Program-made: the position numbers and the translations under genes
In this document: piece after piece, positions 18,429 to 27,053 of the stretch
Position numbering within the stretch: position 1 is the first letter of the stretch
How the letters are laid out: each line of letters opens with the position of its first letter
Notes under the pieces: model-generated
What the model was told of the DNA's origin: nothing
Databases searched by the model: none
Seen by the model: the letters and a program-made list of their open reading frames with translations, nothing else
Source of the DNA: CAVQBP01 sp963723205
GTDB taxonomy: Bacteria; Bacteroidota; Ignavibacteria; Ignavibacteriales; Ignavibacteriaceae
Assembly (NCBI GenBank): GCA_963723205.1
Contig: CAVRQC010000047.1
Coordinates: 248,001-312,000 of the forward strand
Reading direction: 5' to 3'
DNA: 64,000 nucleotides

Positions 18429-19778
18429 TTATTTGTTACGGCTGGTTTCTAATTCAAGCTCAACTTTATTCATAAAGCTTTCATTAAGGGGATAAAAAAA
18501 GATAAATAAAATAGCCAGTATTGCTCCTAAGCCGGCAATTACACTTATCATTAACCTGATGCCTAAAAGGGATTCATTACTTTGGTCAACATTAGCCTGA
18601 AATCCGAAAGCGGTTAGTAACCACCCGTTTAAAGCACCCCCAATTGTCCAGCCAAATTTTTGTGACATTGAAGAAGAGGAAAAAATTAATCCTGTTGCTC
18701 TTCTTCCTGTTTTCCATTCAGAGTAATCAGAGATATCTGCATACATCGACCAAATTAATGGAAGCACAATTCCTGCAGATATACCAATAAAAATATTTAA
18801 GAGAAAGATTAAACCGATCTGTGAGGGCTGTAAGAAAAACAATACAAAGCTCAATAAAGCCGATAGGATGGCTGAAAGCAGGAAAGTCTTTTTCTTTCCG
18901 ATTTTTGAAGATATCGGTTTGGCTAAAATAACGCCTATAATATTTGTGGCCAGCCATATTGTCATGTAAGCTGATGATAAAACAGTATAATTAAAGCTGT
19001 ATTGCTGCCCAAAGAAATTTACATCCTGATCTTTCACATAGTATTTAAAATAATATAAAATTGAACCATCCCTTAAAGAATTAAAAATTAATATTGAAAT
19101 ACCGGCTCCCAGCATAATAAACCATGGTCCGTTTTTACCGATATCTTTCAAATCTTCTTTGAGTGAATTTTTCGATGCAGCGGGTTTTAATCTTTCCTTG
19201 GTACCTGCAAAAGTCAGTACAAAGAAAATGGCAGCTAAAACGGCATAAAAACCTACTGTCCACTGATACCCTTTTGCCGGGTTACTATTTCCGCCGAAAT
19301 ATTCTACTAATGAATTCGCAGTAGCCGTAACTACTAGTCCTCCGGTAAAAGCACCTATGAAACGCCATGAAGCCAATGAAGTACGCTCTTCCAGATTATT
19401 TGTTATAACACCTAGTAGGGAAGCATAAGGAACATTTACCATGGTATAAATCATCATCATTAATGTATAAGTAACATATGCATAAATCAATTTACCGGTG
19501 TAACTGAAATCGGGAGTAGTAAAAGTTAAGACTCCGATAATTGCAAATGGAACTGCTACATATAATAGATATGGACGGAACTTGCCAAATTTAGAGTGTG
19601 TGCGGTCGGCAATTACACCCATCATCGGATCGTTTACTGCATCCCAAACCCTGGTAACAAGAAACATTGTTCCTACAGCTGCTGCAGAAATACCAAATAC
19701 ATCAGTATAAAAGAATAAAAGAATAAAAGAAACATTGAGAAAAGTTTCCAGAACATTGAAGATGCAAAATCTCCGCAT
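18429..19778 (-). CDS. GPH-family sugar:cation symporter, N-terminus frameshifted
   Basis: An MFS transporter of the glycoside-pentoside-hexuronide family, probably importing xylose or xylosides given the neighbouring xylA-xylB. Family sequence includes TRVWDAVNDPMMGVIADRT, GKFRPYLLY and 12 membrane helices. The open frame begins at ATG 19778, but the true N-terminus is encoded in another frame from ATG 19831: MESTKTASISLLEKVSYGCG then DFASSMFWKLFSMFLLFFY, a classic GPH start. The two frames are separated by three copies of the octamer ATAAAAGA at 19707-19730; with two copies the full protein would be in frame. So in this sequence the gene is out of frame, or starts at a poor internal ATG that replaces TM1 residues with unrelated ones. 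Confidence 0.85.
   Translation of the reverse strand: MRRFCIFNVLETFLNVSFILLFFYTDVFGISAAAVGTMFLVTRVWDAVNDPMMGVIADRTHSKFGKFRPYLLYVAVPFAIIGVLTFTTPDFSYTGKLIYAYVTYTLMMMIYTMVNVPYASLLGVITNNLEERTSLASWRFIGAFTGGLVVTATANSLVEYFGGNSNPAKGYQWTVGFYAVLAAIFFVLTFAGTKERLKPAASKNSLKEDLKDIGKNGPWFIMLGAGISILIFNSLRDGSILYYFKYYVKDQDVNFFGQQYSFNYTVLSSAYMTIWLATNIIGVILAKPISSKIGKKKTFLLSAILSALLSFVLFFLQPSQIGLIFLLNIFIGISAGIVLPLIWSMYADISDYSEWKTGRRATGLIFSSSSMSQKFGWTIGGALNGWLLTAFGFQANVDQSNESLLGIRLMISVIAGLGAILAILFIFFYPLNESFMNKVELELETSRNK
19707..19730. repeat. octamer tandem repeat (ATAAAAGA)x3 inside the symporter gene
   Basis: Three perfect copies of ATAAAAGA (TCTTTTAT on the coding strand) sit in the first membrane helix of the GPH symporter. 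Removing one copy joins the family-like N-terminus from ATG 19831 to the rest of the protein as FLLFFYTDVFG. Because eight is not a multiple of three, each gain or loss changes frame, the arrangement of slipped-strand contingency loci. Confidence 0.9.
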
Positions 19779-19831
19779 CCGTAAGAAACTTTCTCAAGTA
19801 ATGAAATTGAAGCTGTTTTCGTTGACTCCAT

Positions 19832-20284
19832 AATCTCTCTCATTTAATGTATATGGTCTTTATTTTTATGCAATAAAATAACGAAAGAATTTTTTGCCCT
19901 GAAATAGAACTCAAAGACTGCATATACAAGTTTTATTCCAATTTTTATTAGTCAGGAGATCACTTATTTAATAAGAATTTTTTAATGGAATACTACAAAA
20001 TCATTTTTCGTGATTTGAATTTTAAAAGCCTCATACAAATGAAAATCCAAATTGAGATATAAATTACTGGGGTTTTGAGAGATTTAAATTAAAGAAAGAG
20101 AATTCAGATTGAATGAATTTACAACTATTATTTTGAATTTGAGAAATAGTTATATATTATTTTTTATTAAAATGATATTTAATTATCAAATAGTTAAATA
20201 TCAGGAAGCTATGTAATTGCGATATCTATGAAGTTTTGATTATTGCAATTACACGAGCTTCCGGTTTGTAAATGATATGAAAGA
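19832..20284. other. spacer upstream of the symporter, with a large hairpin
   Basis: No gene seen. Near the regulator end lies an inverted repeat: left arm ggaagctatgtaattgc (20204-20220), right arm gcaattacacgagcttcc (20245-20262), pairing with small mismatches around about 24 bases. It follows the stop of the minus-strand Crp/Fnr gene, so it may act as terminator, but the GTAATTGC...GCAATTAC core also looks like a dispersed palindrome. The rest is AT-rich and presumably holds the symporter promoter, which I could not assign. Confidence 0.5.
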
Positions 20285-20977
20285 TTAAGAAAAAGTTTCT
20301 CTGAACTTATTATAATTTAATATTCTTAATCTGGAACCTTCATGCTCAATTAATCCTTTTTTTTCAAATGAACTTAAAGTTCTTGATATAGTCTCTCTTG
20401 AGGTACCTGCCATGTTCGCTAAATCATGTTGAAAAGGAAGTTTCTCGATTTCGACAACTCCGTTTTTTATCATTCCCATATCTTCGGCTAATTGTAAAAT
20501 TACAGTTGCTACTTTCCCATCGGAATCTTTAAGTGACAAAGACTTAATTTTAACATCTGCTACCCTTAATCTTTGAGTCAATTCCTGGAGTAAAGAAATA
20601 CCTACTTCCGGATGTGCATGAAGTAGCTCGAGAAATTCACTTCTTTGAATTATTAATAATACTGAATTTTCCATAGCCACAACATTTGCAGAGCGGGATT
20701 GACCGTCTATTACAGACATTTCTCCGAAGAAATCAGAATCTCCGAGTATTGATAAAATAACTTCTTTACCATCAGAGCTGCGTCTGGAGATTTTAACTTT
20801 TCCTTCAATAATAATATATAGAGCAGAGCCTGATTCGTTTTCAGAAACTATTAAGGAGTCTTTCGGATATGATTTTTGAGCACCTAAATGGGAAATTTGC
20901 TCTACAGTTTCATCATTCAACTCGGAAAAAATTGGTACAAGTCTTAATAATTCTTTTGTTTCCATTATATCATTCAT
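20285..20977 (-). CDS. Crp/Fnr-family transcriptional regulator
   Basis: A 230-residue regulator with an N-terminal cyclic-nucleotide-binding fold (residues about 15-130) and a C-terminal winged HTH (about 160-225, with HDLANMAGTSRETISRTLSSF as the recognition region). The phosphate-binding cassette reads FFGEMSVIDGQSRSANV, keeping the Gly-Glu and Arg-Ser that contact cAMP in CRP, so nucleotide binding is plausible. There are no N-terminal cysteine clusters for an Fnr iron-sulfur centre. AAGGA lies ten bases before the first ATG. It sits inside the xylose locus between the symporter and xylAB, which suggests but does not prove a role in carbon catabolite control. Confidence 0.9.
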   Translation of the reverse strand: MNDIMETKELLRLVPIFSELNDETVEQISHLGAQKSYPKDSLIVSENESGSALYIIIEGKVKISRRSSDGKEVILSILGDSDFFGEMSVIDGQSRSANVVAMENSVLLIIQRSEFLELLHAHPEVGISLLQELTQRLRVADVKIKSLSLKDSDGKVATVILQLAEDMGMIKNGVVEIEKLPFQHDLANMAGTSRETISRTLSSFEKKGLIEHEGSRLRILNYNKFRETFS

Positions 20978-21337
20978 TTCAGATATTTCCTTATGAAATT
21001 TATAAAATATGTATATGTTTATTAATGCTTAGTAATTATATATAATTCCCCTATAAAACTTTTCTGATAGTTGGATAGTTAAATTTTTGCTTCATAGATA
21101 ACGTTAAAATCGTTGGTTATAAAATCAATATGTAAATATCAAATTTAACTTATTAATAAAAATATGTTTTTTAAATTAAGTTCCTATTAGTTATATCGCT
21201 CACAAGTTGTATTTTGATTAATAACACAAGTATACAGAAAGGGGAATTTCGGGTTTAATATTATAGCTTTGAATAAAATAAAAAACCCGCAGAAGATTGC
21301 GGGTTTTTCAGAACGGTACTTTAAATATGTGTAATGA
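20978..21337. other. spacer between xylA end and Crp/Fnr gene
   Basis: Apart from the xylAB terminator (21281-21308) this AT-rich spacer shows no gene. It must contain the minus-strand promoter of the Crp/Fnr gene, but I found no confident TTTG/TAnnTTTG pair on that strand. Confidence 0.5.
21281..21308 (-). terminator. rho-independent terminator of xylBA
   Basis: Perfect 11-bp stem aaaaacccgca (21281-21291) / tgcgggttttt (21298-21308) with loop gaagat. On the minus strand the stem is followed by a T-rich run, so it ends transcription of the xylB-xylA unit about 30 bases after the xylA stop. Confidence 0.9.
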
Positions 21338-22672
21338 TTAGATATAATTATTTATTATTGATTCATATAATTCTTGTTTACCGCTGATTTGTTTCGGTTC
21401 ACCATTTTTCTCGGCATGTTTTCTTAAATCATCCAATGTAAGCTTACCATTCTCAAAATCAGCCCCTGCTCCACTATCGAAAGAGACATACCTGTTTTTT
21501 CTTAAAGATAAATAGTTTGAATCATTAAGAATTTTGTCGGCAATTATCAACGCTCTGGCAAAAGTATCCATACCGGAAATGTGAGCAATAAAAATATCTT
21601 CTGCATCGGTAGAGCTTCTTCTTGTCTTAGCATCGAAATTAATTCCGCCTTTAGTAAATCCGCCAGCCTGAAGAATTACTAGCATCGCTTCGACTGTTTC
21701 GTAAATATTAATTGGAAATTGATCTGTATCCCATCCATTTTGGTAATCACCACGATTTGCATCAATACTTCCGAGTAATCCTGCATCAGCTGCGGCTTGT
21801 AATTCATGCTGGAATGTGTGACCTGCTAAAGTAGCATGGTTAACTTCGATGTTTAATTTGAAATCATCAGCCAATCCGTTCTTATTTAGGAACCCGATAA
21901 CTGTTTCGGTATCATGATCATATTGGTGTTTGGTAGGCTCCATAGGCTTTGGTTCAATTAAAAAATTACCCTTAAAACCTTTGTCTCTAGCATAATCTCT
22001 TGCCATCTTTAAGAAAGTAGCGAGATGGCTTTTCTCCCTCTTCATATCTGTATTAAGGAGAGAAAAATATCCTTCACGTCCGCCCCAAAAAACATAGTTC
22101 TCTCCGCCAAGTTTAATAGTCGCATCAAGTGCACGTTTTACTTGGGTACCGGCATAAGCAAGAACATTAAAATCGGGATTTGTTGCAGCACCATTCATAT
22201 ATCTTTTATTAGAAAAAAGATTTGATGTCCCCCATAAAAGTTTGACACCCGATTCTTCCTGTTTTTTTAAAGCATAATCTACTATTGTATTAACATGCTT
22301 ATCAGATTCGGCAATTGTGTCACCTTCCTTAACTATATCAAAATCATGGAAACAATAAAACGGTGTTCCGAGTTTTGTTATAAATTCAAAAGCTGCATCC
22401 ATTTTTGCCTTAGCTTTTTCAATAGTATCTTCAGATTTATTCCAGGAATATTCCTTGGTTCCCGGGCCAAATGGATCGTCACCGGTATTGCAGAACGAAT
22501 GCCAGTAAGCAGTAGCAAATCTAAAATGATCAACCATTTTTTTACCGGCTACTTCCTTATCAGGATTATACCATTTAAAAGCAAGTGGGTTTTTAGAATC
22601 TTTTCCTTCATATTTTATTTGCCCGATTCCAGGAAAATATTCTTCTTTACCTTTTGTTAATTTAAGATTCAT
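21338..22672 (-). CDS. xylA: xylose isomerase
   Basis: Converts D-xylose to D-xylulose in the cytoplasm. The 444-residue length matches class II xylose isomerases. Family motifs include FHDFD (catalytic His, about residue 109), VFWGGREGY, NFLIEPKPMEPTKHQYD (metal ligands, about 240) and NIEVNHATLAGHTFQHE (about 275-290). It lies nine bases after xylB in the same direction and ends just before a strong terminator, so xylB-xylA form one transcript. Confidence 0.97.
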   Translation of the reverse strand: MNLKLTKGKEEYFPGIGQIKYEGKDSKNPLAFKWYNPDKEVAGKKMVDHFRFATAYWHSFCNTGDDPFGPGTKEYSWNKSEDTIEKAKAKMDAAFEFITKLGTPFYCFHDFDIVKEGDTIAESDKHVNTIVDYALKKQEESGVKLLWGTSNLFSNKRYMNGAATNPDFNVLAYAGTQVKRALDATIKLGGENYVFWGGREGYFSLLNTDMKREKSHLATFLKMARDYARDKGFKGNFLIEPKPMEPTKHQYDHDTETVIGFLNKNGLADDFKLNIEVNHATLAGHTFQHELQAAADAGLLGSIDANRGDYQNGWDTDQFPINIYETVEAMLVILQAGGFTKGGINFDAKTRRSSTDAEDIFIAHISGMDTFARALIIADKILNDSNYLSLRKNRYVSFDSGAGADFENGKLTLDDLRKHAEKNGEPKQISGKQELYESIINNYI

Positions 22673-22681
22673 TTTTTTCCC

Positions 22682-24193
22682 TTATTTTATTAGTTTTTGC
22701 TTTAATTCATTATTCCATTTCTCATAGGCAGATTTATACTCGCTTTCATTCTTTAAATCCGGTTCAACTGTTTTTACACATTCCAGATCTTTAAAAGCTT
22801 CATCAAAAGAATTATAAAATCCTGCACCGTAAGCAGCAGCTCTTGCAGCTCCTAAAGCTCCATCTGTATTATATAATTGTATTTCTGCACCGCTTAACGT
22901 GGCAAGAGTTTTCCGGAAAGTATCACTTAAAAACATATTAGCCAAACCGGCACGTATTACTTTCGGATTAACAGCCAGGTCGTTTAGTATATTAATACCA
23001 TAATAAAAAGAAAATGCTACTCCCTCAAGAACAGCACGAATTATATGATTTTGAGCGTGAATATTAAAGTTTATTCCTTCAAATGAGGCACCCAATTCAC
23101 GATTATAGAGCATACGTTCTGCGCCATTCCCAAACGGTATAAAAACTAATCCTTCAGAACCTATCCCGGTTTGCTCTGCAAGTGTATTTATCTCTTCATA
23201 ACTGGCAATAAGGTCAACTTCATGTATAACGGGTTTAAATAATACTTTCCTGATCCAGTTGTATGAGATGCCTGTACCATTTATGCATAATAAAATGCCA
23301 AGCCTTTTTAATTCTTTAGAATGATTCACATGAATAAATGTATTAACTCTGCTTTCAGGATCATATTTAACTTCTTCGCTAACTCCGTATATAACACCTG
23401 ATGTTCCTGCAGTTGAGGCGATTTCATTGGGCCTTAAAACATTTAGTGAAAAAGCATTATTTGGCTGATCCCCGGCTCTGTATGTTACCGGAATTCCTTC
23501 CTTTAAGCCTAACTCTTCAGAAGCTTCCTTTGAAAGCAAACATTGTTCTCCGAATCCCGGTACTATCTTGGGAATTAAAGATTCAGGTATTCCATAATTT
23601 TCCATTAAAAACTTAGCGGGTTCATCATTCTCAAAATTCCAGAGTATTCCTTCCGAGAGGCCGGTGGCTGTAGTAGTAATTTCCCCTGATAATTTCATTG
23701 CAATATAATCGCCCGGAAGCATAAATTTGAAAACCCTATCAAATGTTTCCGGCTCATTTTCAATTACCCATCTAAGTTTTGAGGCTGTAAAATTTCCCGG
23801 GGAATTTAAAAGGTACCTCAAACATTTTTCTTTGCCTATTTCACTGAAAGCTTCGTTTCCAGTCTGAACTGCTCTGCTATCGCACCAGATAATTGATGGT
23901 CTAAGGATATTTTGATCTTTATCAGCTAATACCAATCCATGCATCTGGTAGGAAATTCCAATGGCCTTAACATCGTCTGGTTTGGTTTCGGTTTTTAATA
24001 ATAATTCTTTAGTTGATATTATGACAGCTTCCCACCATTTGTTTGGATCCTGTTCCGCCCATCCCGGATAAGGAGATACAATATCCATTTCATTTTTGGG
24101 GTATGTTGCATGTCCTTTTTCTTTTCCCTTATCAACATCATAAAGTGCCGCTTTTATTGAAGAACTGCCGATATCGTAGCCTAAAGTAACCAC
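22682..24193 (-). CDS. xylB: xylulokinase
   Basis: Phosphorylates D-xylulose to xylulose 5-phosphate, feeding the pentose phosphate pathway. The 503-residue FGGY-family kinase shows the phosphate-binding GYDIGSSSIKAALYD at the N-terminus, YQMHGLVL and the DSRA substrate region (about 75-120), and the C-terminal ATPase signature near RAGLANMFLSD with GAALGAARAAA-like sequence (GALGAARAAAYGAG). The start is GTG 24193, with AGGGAG about five bases upstream. It is the first gene of the xylB-xylA unit and diverges from the Nudix-type regulator. Confidence 0.95.
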   Translation of the reverse strand: MVTLGYDIGSSSIKAALYDVDKGKEKGHATYPKNEMDIVSPYPGWAEQDPNKWWEAVIISTKELLLKTETKPDDVKAIGISYQMHGLVLADKDQNILRPSIIWCDSRAVQTGNEAFSEIGKEKCLRYLLNSPGNFTASKLRWVIENEPETFDRVFKFMLPGDYIAMKLSGEITTTATGLSEGILWNFENDEPAKFLMENYGIPESLIPKIVPGFGEQCLLSKEASEELGLKEGIPVTYRAGDQPNNAFSLNVLRPNEIASTAGTSGVIYGVSEEVKYDPESRVNTFIHVNHSKELKRLGILLCINGTGISYNWIRKVLFKPVIHEVDLIASYEEINTLAEQTGIGSEGLVFIPFGNGAERMLYNRELGASFEGINFNIHAQNHIIRAVLEGVAFSFYYGINILNDLAVNPKVIRAGLANMFLSDTFRKTLATLSGAEIQLYNTDGALGAARAAAYGAGFYNSFDEAFKDLECVKTVEPDLKNESEYKSAYEKWNNELKQKLIK

Positions 24194-24217
24194 ACATTCT
24201 CCCTGAAAATAAAAAAA

Positions 24218-24230
24218 CTAATTAGTGTAA
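24218..24230. promoter_or_regulatory. candidate operator, xylB side
   Basis: CTAATTAGTGTAA at 24218-24230 nearly repeats CTAATTGTGTAA at 24293-24304 beside the divergent promoter. It overlaps the proposed -7 of the xylB promoter, and AGTGT (24224-24228) / ACACT (24236-24240) form an inverted repeat here. Occurrence at both divergent promoters suggests the site of the neighbouring regulator. Confidence 0.5.
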
Positions 24231-24260
24231 AGATAACACTTATTTTATTAAATTTGCAAC
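24228..24260 (-). promoter_or_regulatory. candidate xylBA promoter
   Basis: On the minus strand GTTG (24260-24257) is followed after 21 bases by TATCTTTA (24235-24228), close to the Bacteroidetes TTTG / TAnnTTTG pattern. The -7 part overlaps the candidate operator. The match is imperfect. Confidence 0.4.
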
Positions 24261-24282
24261 AAAAAAATATTTTGTATATTTG
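24253..24282 (+). promoter_or_regulatory. Bacteroidetes-type promoter of the Nudix regulator
   Basis: TTTG (24253-24256), an 18-base spacer and TATATTTG (24275-24282) match the Bacteroidetes sigma-factor consensus. Transcription would begin near 24290, inside the palindrome described next. Confidence 0.7.
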
Positions 24283-24286
24283 AAAT

Positions 24287-24304
24287 AATTAGCTAATTGT
24301 GTAA
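24287..24304. promoter_or_regulatory. candidate operator, regulator side
   Basis: A perfect 12-bp palindrome AATTAGCTAATT (24287-24298) runs into GTGTAA, giving CTAATTGTGTAA, which repeats the motif on the xylB side. It sits over the expected transcription start of the regulator, consistent with autorepression. Confidence 0.5.
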
Positions 24305-24360
24305 TTTTAATATGAATACTTTATCTATAAAATATCACAAAAAAAACAAAGGGAAAGTTC

Positions 24361-25050
24361 TTGTCCCATCAACTTAAAAAAGTAATAAATAATGTTTCTA
24401 TTGACTGTGTAATATTCGGTTTTGAAAACGGAGTATTAGAGGTGCTTCTTATTAAAAGAGCTATTGAACCATCGGAAAGCGAATGGGCATTGCCCGGCGG
24501 ATTTATTTTAAAGAATGAAGAATTAAATCATGCTGCTGAAAGAATATTAAATGAAACCTCCGGGGTTAAAAATATTTTTATGGAACAGCTTTCGGTATTT
24601 GGTGACGTAAACAGGTATCCGAACGGCAGAGTTTTTACAATAGGATATTATGCTTTAGTAAGTCCTGATAAATATACACTTAGCCCGGGTACCGATACCA
24701 GTGAAGTAAGATGGTTCCGGCTTTACGATATTAATAATTTACCATTTGATCATAATAGTATAATAAATGCAGCTTTGGATAGGCTAAGAGAGAAGGTTAG
24801 ATATCATCCGGTCGGTTTTGAATTGCTGCCAAAGAAATTTACTCTCCCTAAATTGCAATCTCTTTATGAATCTATTTTGGAACTGAAACTGGATAAAAGA
24901 AACTTCAGGAAAAAATTATTAAAGATGAACTTATTAATAAAATTAGATGAGAAAGAGAAAGATAACCTGCGTCGAGCAGCTTACTTATATAAGTTCGACA
25001 AAAAAAGCTATAATAAATTGGTAAAAGAAGGTTTTAGCTTTCAATTATAA
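24361..25050 (+). CDS. Nudix-domain transcriptional regulator (NrtR-like), probable xylose regulator
   Basis: A 229-residue protein with an N-terminal Nudix domain (about 8-145) and a C-terminal winged-helix region (about 150-229, PKKFTLPKLQSLYESIL then KRNFRKKLLKMNLL). This architecture is that of NrtR-like regulators; in Bacteroidetes related proteins such as AraR control pentose use. The Nudix box reads GGFILKNEELNHAAERILNE, where the expected REUxEE core is RILNET, so catalytic glutamates are lost and a sugar-sensing rather than hydrolase role is likely. The start is TTG 24361 after AAAGGGAAAG. It is divergent from xylBA, which supports a XylR-like function; that is inference. Confidence 0.82.
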   Translation: MSHQLKKVINNVSIDCVIFGFENGVLEVLLIKRAIEPSESEWALPGGFILKNEELNHAAERILNETSGVKNIFMEQLSVFGDVNRYPNGRVFTIGYYALVSPDKYTLSPGTDTSEVRWFRLYDINNLPFDHNSIINAALDRLREKVRYHPVGFELLPKKFTLPKLQSLYESILELKLDKRNFRKKLLKMNLLIKLDEKEKDNLRRAAYLYKFDKKSYNKLVKEGFSFQL

Positions 25051-25123
25051 ACCGGATCTCCGGGCTGCCTGATGTCGGATATATTCATAGCTTGATTTTT
25101 AATTTAATTAGTCTGAAAGTTTT

Positions 25124-25447
25124 TTATTCCAGAAGTACAGCAGTTCCGTAACACAAAACTTCAGTAACCCCGCTCATGACATCATTGGCATCATACCTTA
25201 TACCAACAACTGCATTTGCTCCCATTTCCTCGGCATGTTTCAGCATCATTTCAAAAGCTTCTTCTCTCGTCTTTTCACACAATTGTGTGAACAATGTAAT
25301 ATTCCCCCCGATAATAGTTTGTAACGAACCGCCTAAAGTTCCGAAGATGGAACGTGAACGAACTGTAATACCTCGTACAAGGCCGAAATTTTTTATTACT
25401 TTGTGTCCGTCTAAAGAAAACGCTGTAGTTGTTAGTTCTCTATTCAT
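25124..25447 (-). CDS. YbjQ-family (UPF0145) protein
   Basis: A 107-residue protein of the YbjQ family, which forms small oligomers of unknown function. Family sequence is clear: LVRGITVRSRSIFGTLGGSLQTIIGGN, then TREEAFEMMLKHAEEMGANAVVGIRYD and the C-terminal EVLCYGTAVLLE. It stands alone on the minus strand, convergent with the Nudix regulator. No regulatory signal was recognised. Confidence 0.88.
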   Translation of the reverse strand: MNRELTTTAFSLDGHKVIKNFGLVRGITVRSRSIFGTLGGSLQTIIGGNITLFTQLCEKTREEAFEMMLKHAEEMGANAVVGIRYDANDVMSGVTEVLCYGTAVLLE

Positions 25448-25714
25448 AGATATTCCTTAAGTTAATTATTAAAATGGATCCAGCTTATCTAACATAAATA
25501 TGTCTTAACATATTATCGATGTTATTGTCAGAGTTATTTAGATATTTTTTTGCACAAAAAACCCTGCAGTTAATCTGCTTTAATGATACTCTGACAAAAA
25601 TATTCTTCTGATTCAAAACAGGTTTAGTTACTTTTTTTTATTTTGAAATAAAATAAAATCTTTTCTATTCTTATTAAGAGCATAAATTAAATTTTTTTGT
25701 CTGGAAAATTATTT

Positions 25715-25882
25715 ATGAAAAAGAAAGAGTGTCCGGCATGTGCAATGGATATTGATTCGGATAAAAAGATATGTCCTATTTGCGGGTATGAATTTCCTGA
25801 AGAAAAACCATTATTCAAATTATTAGTGATTTTACTGGTGGTTGTTTTTGCAATTTTTATTGCTTTTAGCTTTTATATATAA
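25715..25882 (+). CDS. small zinc-ribbon membrane protein
   Basis: A 55-residue protein starting at ATG 25715 (a TTG at 25697 is in frame but has no better support). Residues about 5-26 hold two CxxC pairs, CPAC and CPIC, as in a zinc ribbon, and residues about 33-54 are one membrane helix (LLVILLVVVFAIFIAFSFY). Tiny proteins of this shape are common and of unknown function. Confidence 0.6.
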   Translation: MKKKECPACAMDIDSDKKICPICGYEFPEEKPLFKLLVILLVVVFAIFIAFSFYI

Positions 25883-25906
25883 AAATCTGATTTGTATTCC
25901 GCTATT

Positions 25907-26290
25907 TTATATGTAAGGTGTCTGTTTACTTAAGGCTAAGTAAACTGAGATGTCAGGTGTTCCTAAAATATGTTTATAAGAAATATCAAAATAAATTAGT
26001 GCTGCAATAAAGGCTCCTGTAGAAATTGTCGTACCTGACCATCTTTCAATCGAGTGTGTAAGAAAATAACCGTTATAATGATATTTGAGGTAATTATAAT
26101 TCTTTAGATCTCTCTTTCTTATTTTTGTTTGATGCTTTTCAATCCATTCACAGCAGATTTTGAACTCATTGAAACCTTTCTCCAGTTTTTCCCTGTTCTT
26201 TTTAAATTCTTCATCGCTAGTATTATCAAATCCAATATAACTTAATAAAGGTTCTTTTTTTAGTATTTCAGTAAAAATATCTTCAGACAT
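25907..26290 (-). CDS. hypothetical protein, 127 residues
   Basis: I do not recognise this protein. It is mostly helical and charged in its N-terminal half (FKKNREKLEKGFNEFKICCE) with a short hydrophobic stretch near the C-terminus (STGAFIAALIYFDI) that is weak for a membrane helix. It follows the TPR gene by 37 bases in the same direction, so the two may be cotranscribed. The composition looks coding and the frame is intact; function unknown. Confidence 0.6.
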   Translation of the reverse strand: MSEDIFTEILKKEPLLSYIGFDNTSDEEFKKNREKLEKGFNEFKICCEWIEKHQTKIRKRDLKNYNYLKYHYNGYFLTHSIERWSGTTISTGAFIAALIYFDISYKHILGTPDISVYLALSKQTPYI

Positions 26291-26327
26291 TTTCTTTTAA
26301 TAATTATGTAACTAAACTGTCAGTTTC

Positions 26328-26696
26328 TTAATTACAATAACCTTTCCTAACATCATAAGTCTTAAAACATCCTAATTTTGCAGCTATTGTAAAATCTGTC
26401 CTTCCGTTTTCTTTATCACCGTTATTATATTTTATTAACCCTCTGTTATGGTACGCCTCGGCAAGTTTAGGATTCAGTCTTATTGCTTCATCATAATCTG
26501 CTAAAGCCCCTTTAAAATCTTCGAGAATAAATTTAACATTTCCTCTTTTATAGAACGCTTCAGCGAAATCCGGGTTCAATTCTATTGACCTGTTAAAATA
26601 AGTTATTGCAATATCATAATTTGTTAGGAGTTTTTCAAGATTACCCCTGTTAAAAAATTCAATTGATTTTTTTATTGTTTCTTTCTCGGTGAACAT
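26328..26696 (-). CDS. TPR-repeat protein
   Basis: A 122-residue protein with two to three tetratricopeptide repeats (YDIAITYFNRSIELNPDFAE, AFYKRGNVKFILEDFKGAL, ADYDEAIRLNPKLAEAYHNR). TPRs mediate protein-protein contact. There is no signal peptide, so it is probably cytoplasmic. A GGAGG site (tggaggtat on the coding strand) lies shortly before ATG. It leads a two-gene minus-strand unit with the unknown protein downstream. Partner unknown. Confidence 0.75.
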   Translation of the reverse strand: MFTEKETIKKSIEFFNRGNLEKLLTNYDIAITYFNRSIELNPDFAEAFYKRGNVKFILEDFKGALADYDEAIRLNPKLAEAYHNRGLIKYNNGDKENGRTDFTIAAKLGCFKTYDVRKGYCN

Positions 26697-27053
26697 ATCT
26701 TATACCTCCACTTTAGTATTTTCTTTTGAAAAAAACAGGATACGGAGGGTTAAAAATTTTCATTTTAAGGTTAAAGTTTCAATTTATCACTAACTATATT
26801 TTGAAATAGAAATTGTTTAAATCCAAAATATTGATTTTCTTGAGGCTATAAACAAAGGGTATGCCATTAGTGAAATTTGCTCATATTCGAATCTTTAATA
26901 GATATAAATGTTTCAAAATTGTTTCAAATGGAAGCAAAATAGATCAAATGTATCATAACTAATTCAATATATTATCTAATTATATTTGAATTACGGATTC
27001 ACTCTATCTATATTTGGGTTTATATTTAATTCCACAAATAATAATTAACCAAG
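26697..27053. other. divergent spacer before purC
   Basis: AT-rich spacer between the minus-strand TPR gene and purC. It contains the purC promoter (26985-27016). Nothing else was recognised. Confidence 0.6.
26985..27016 (+). promoter_or_regulatory. Bacteroidetes-type promoter of purC operon
   Basis: TTTG (26985-26988), a 20-base spacer and TATATTTG (27009-27016) match the Bacteroidetes consensus exactly. The expected start near 27023 leaves a leader of about 30 bases before ATG 27054. Confidence 0.75.

Noticed and set aside
22295..22660. 121-codon open frame antisense to xylA
   Set aside because: Shadow of xylA; composition is not protein-like.
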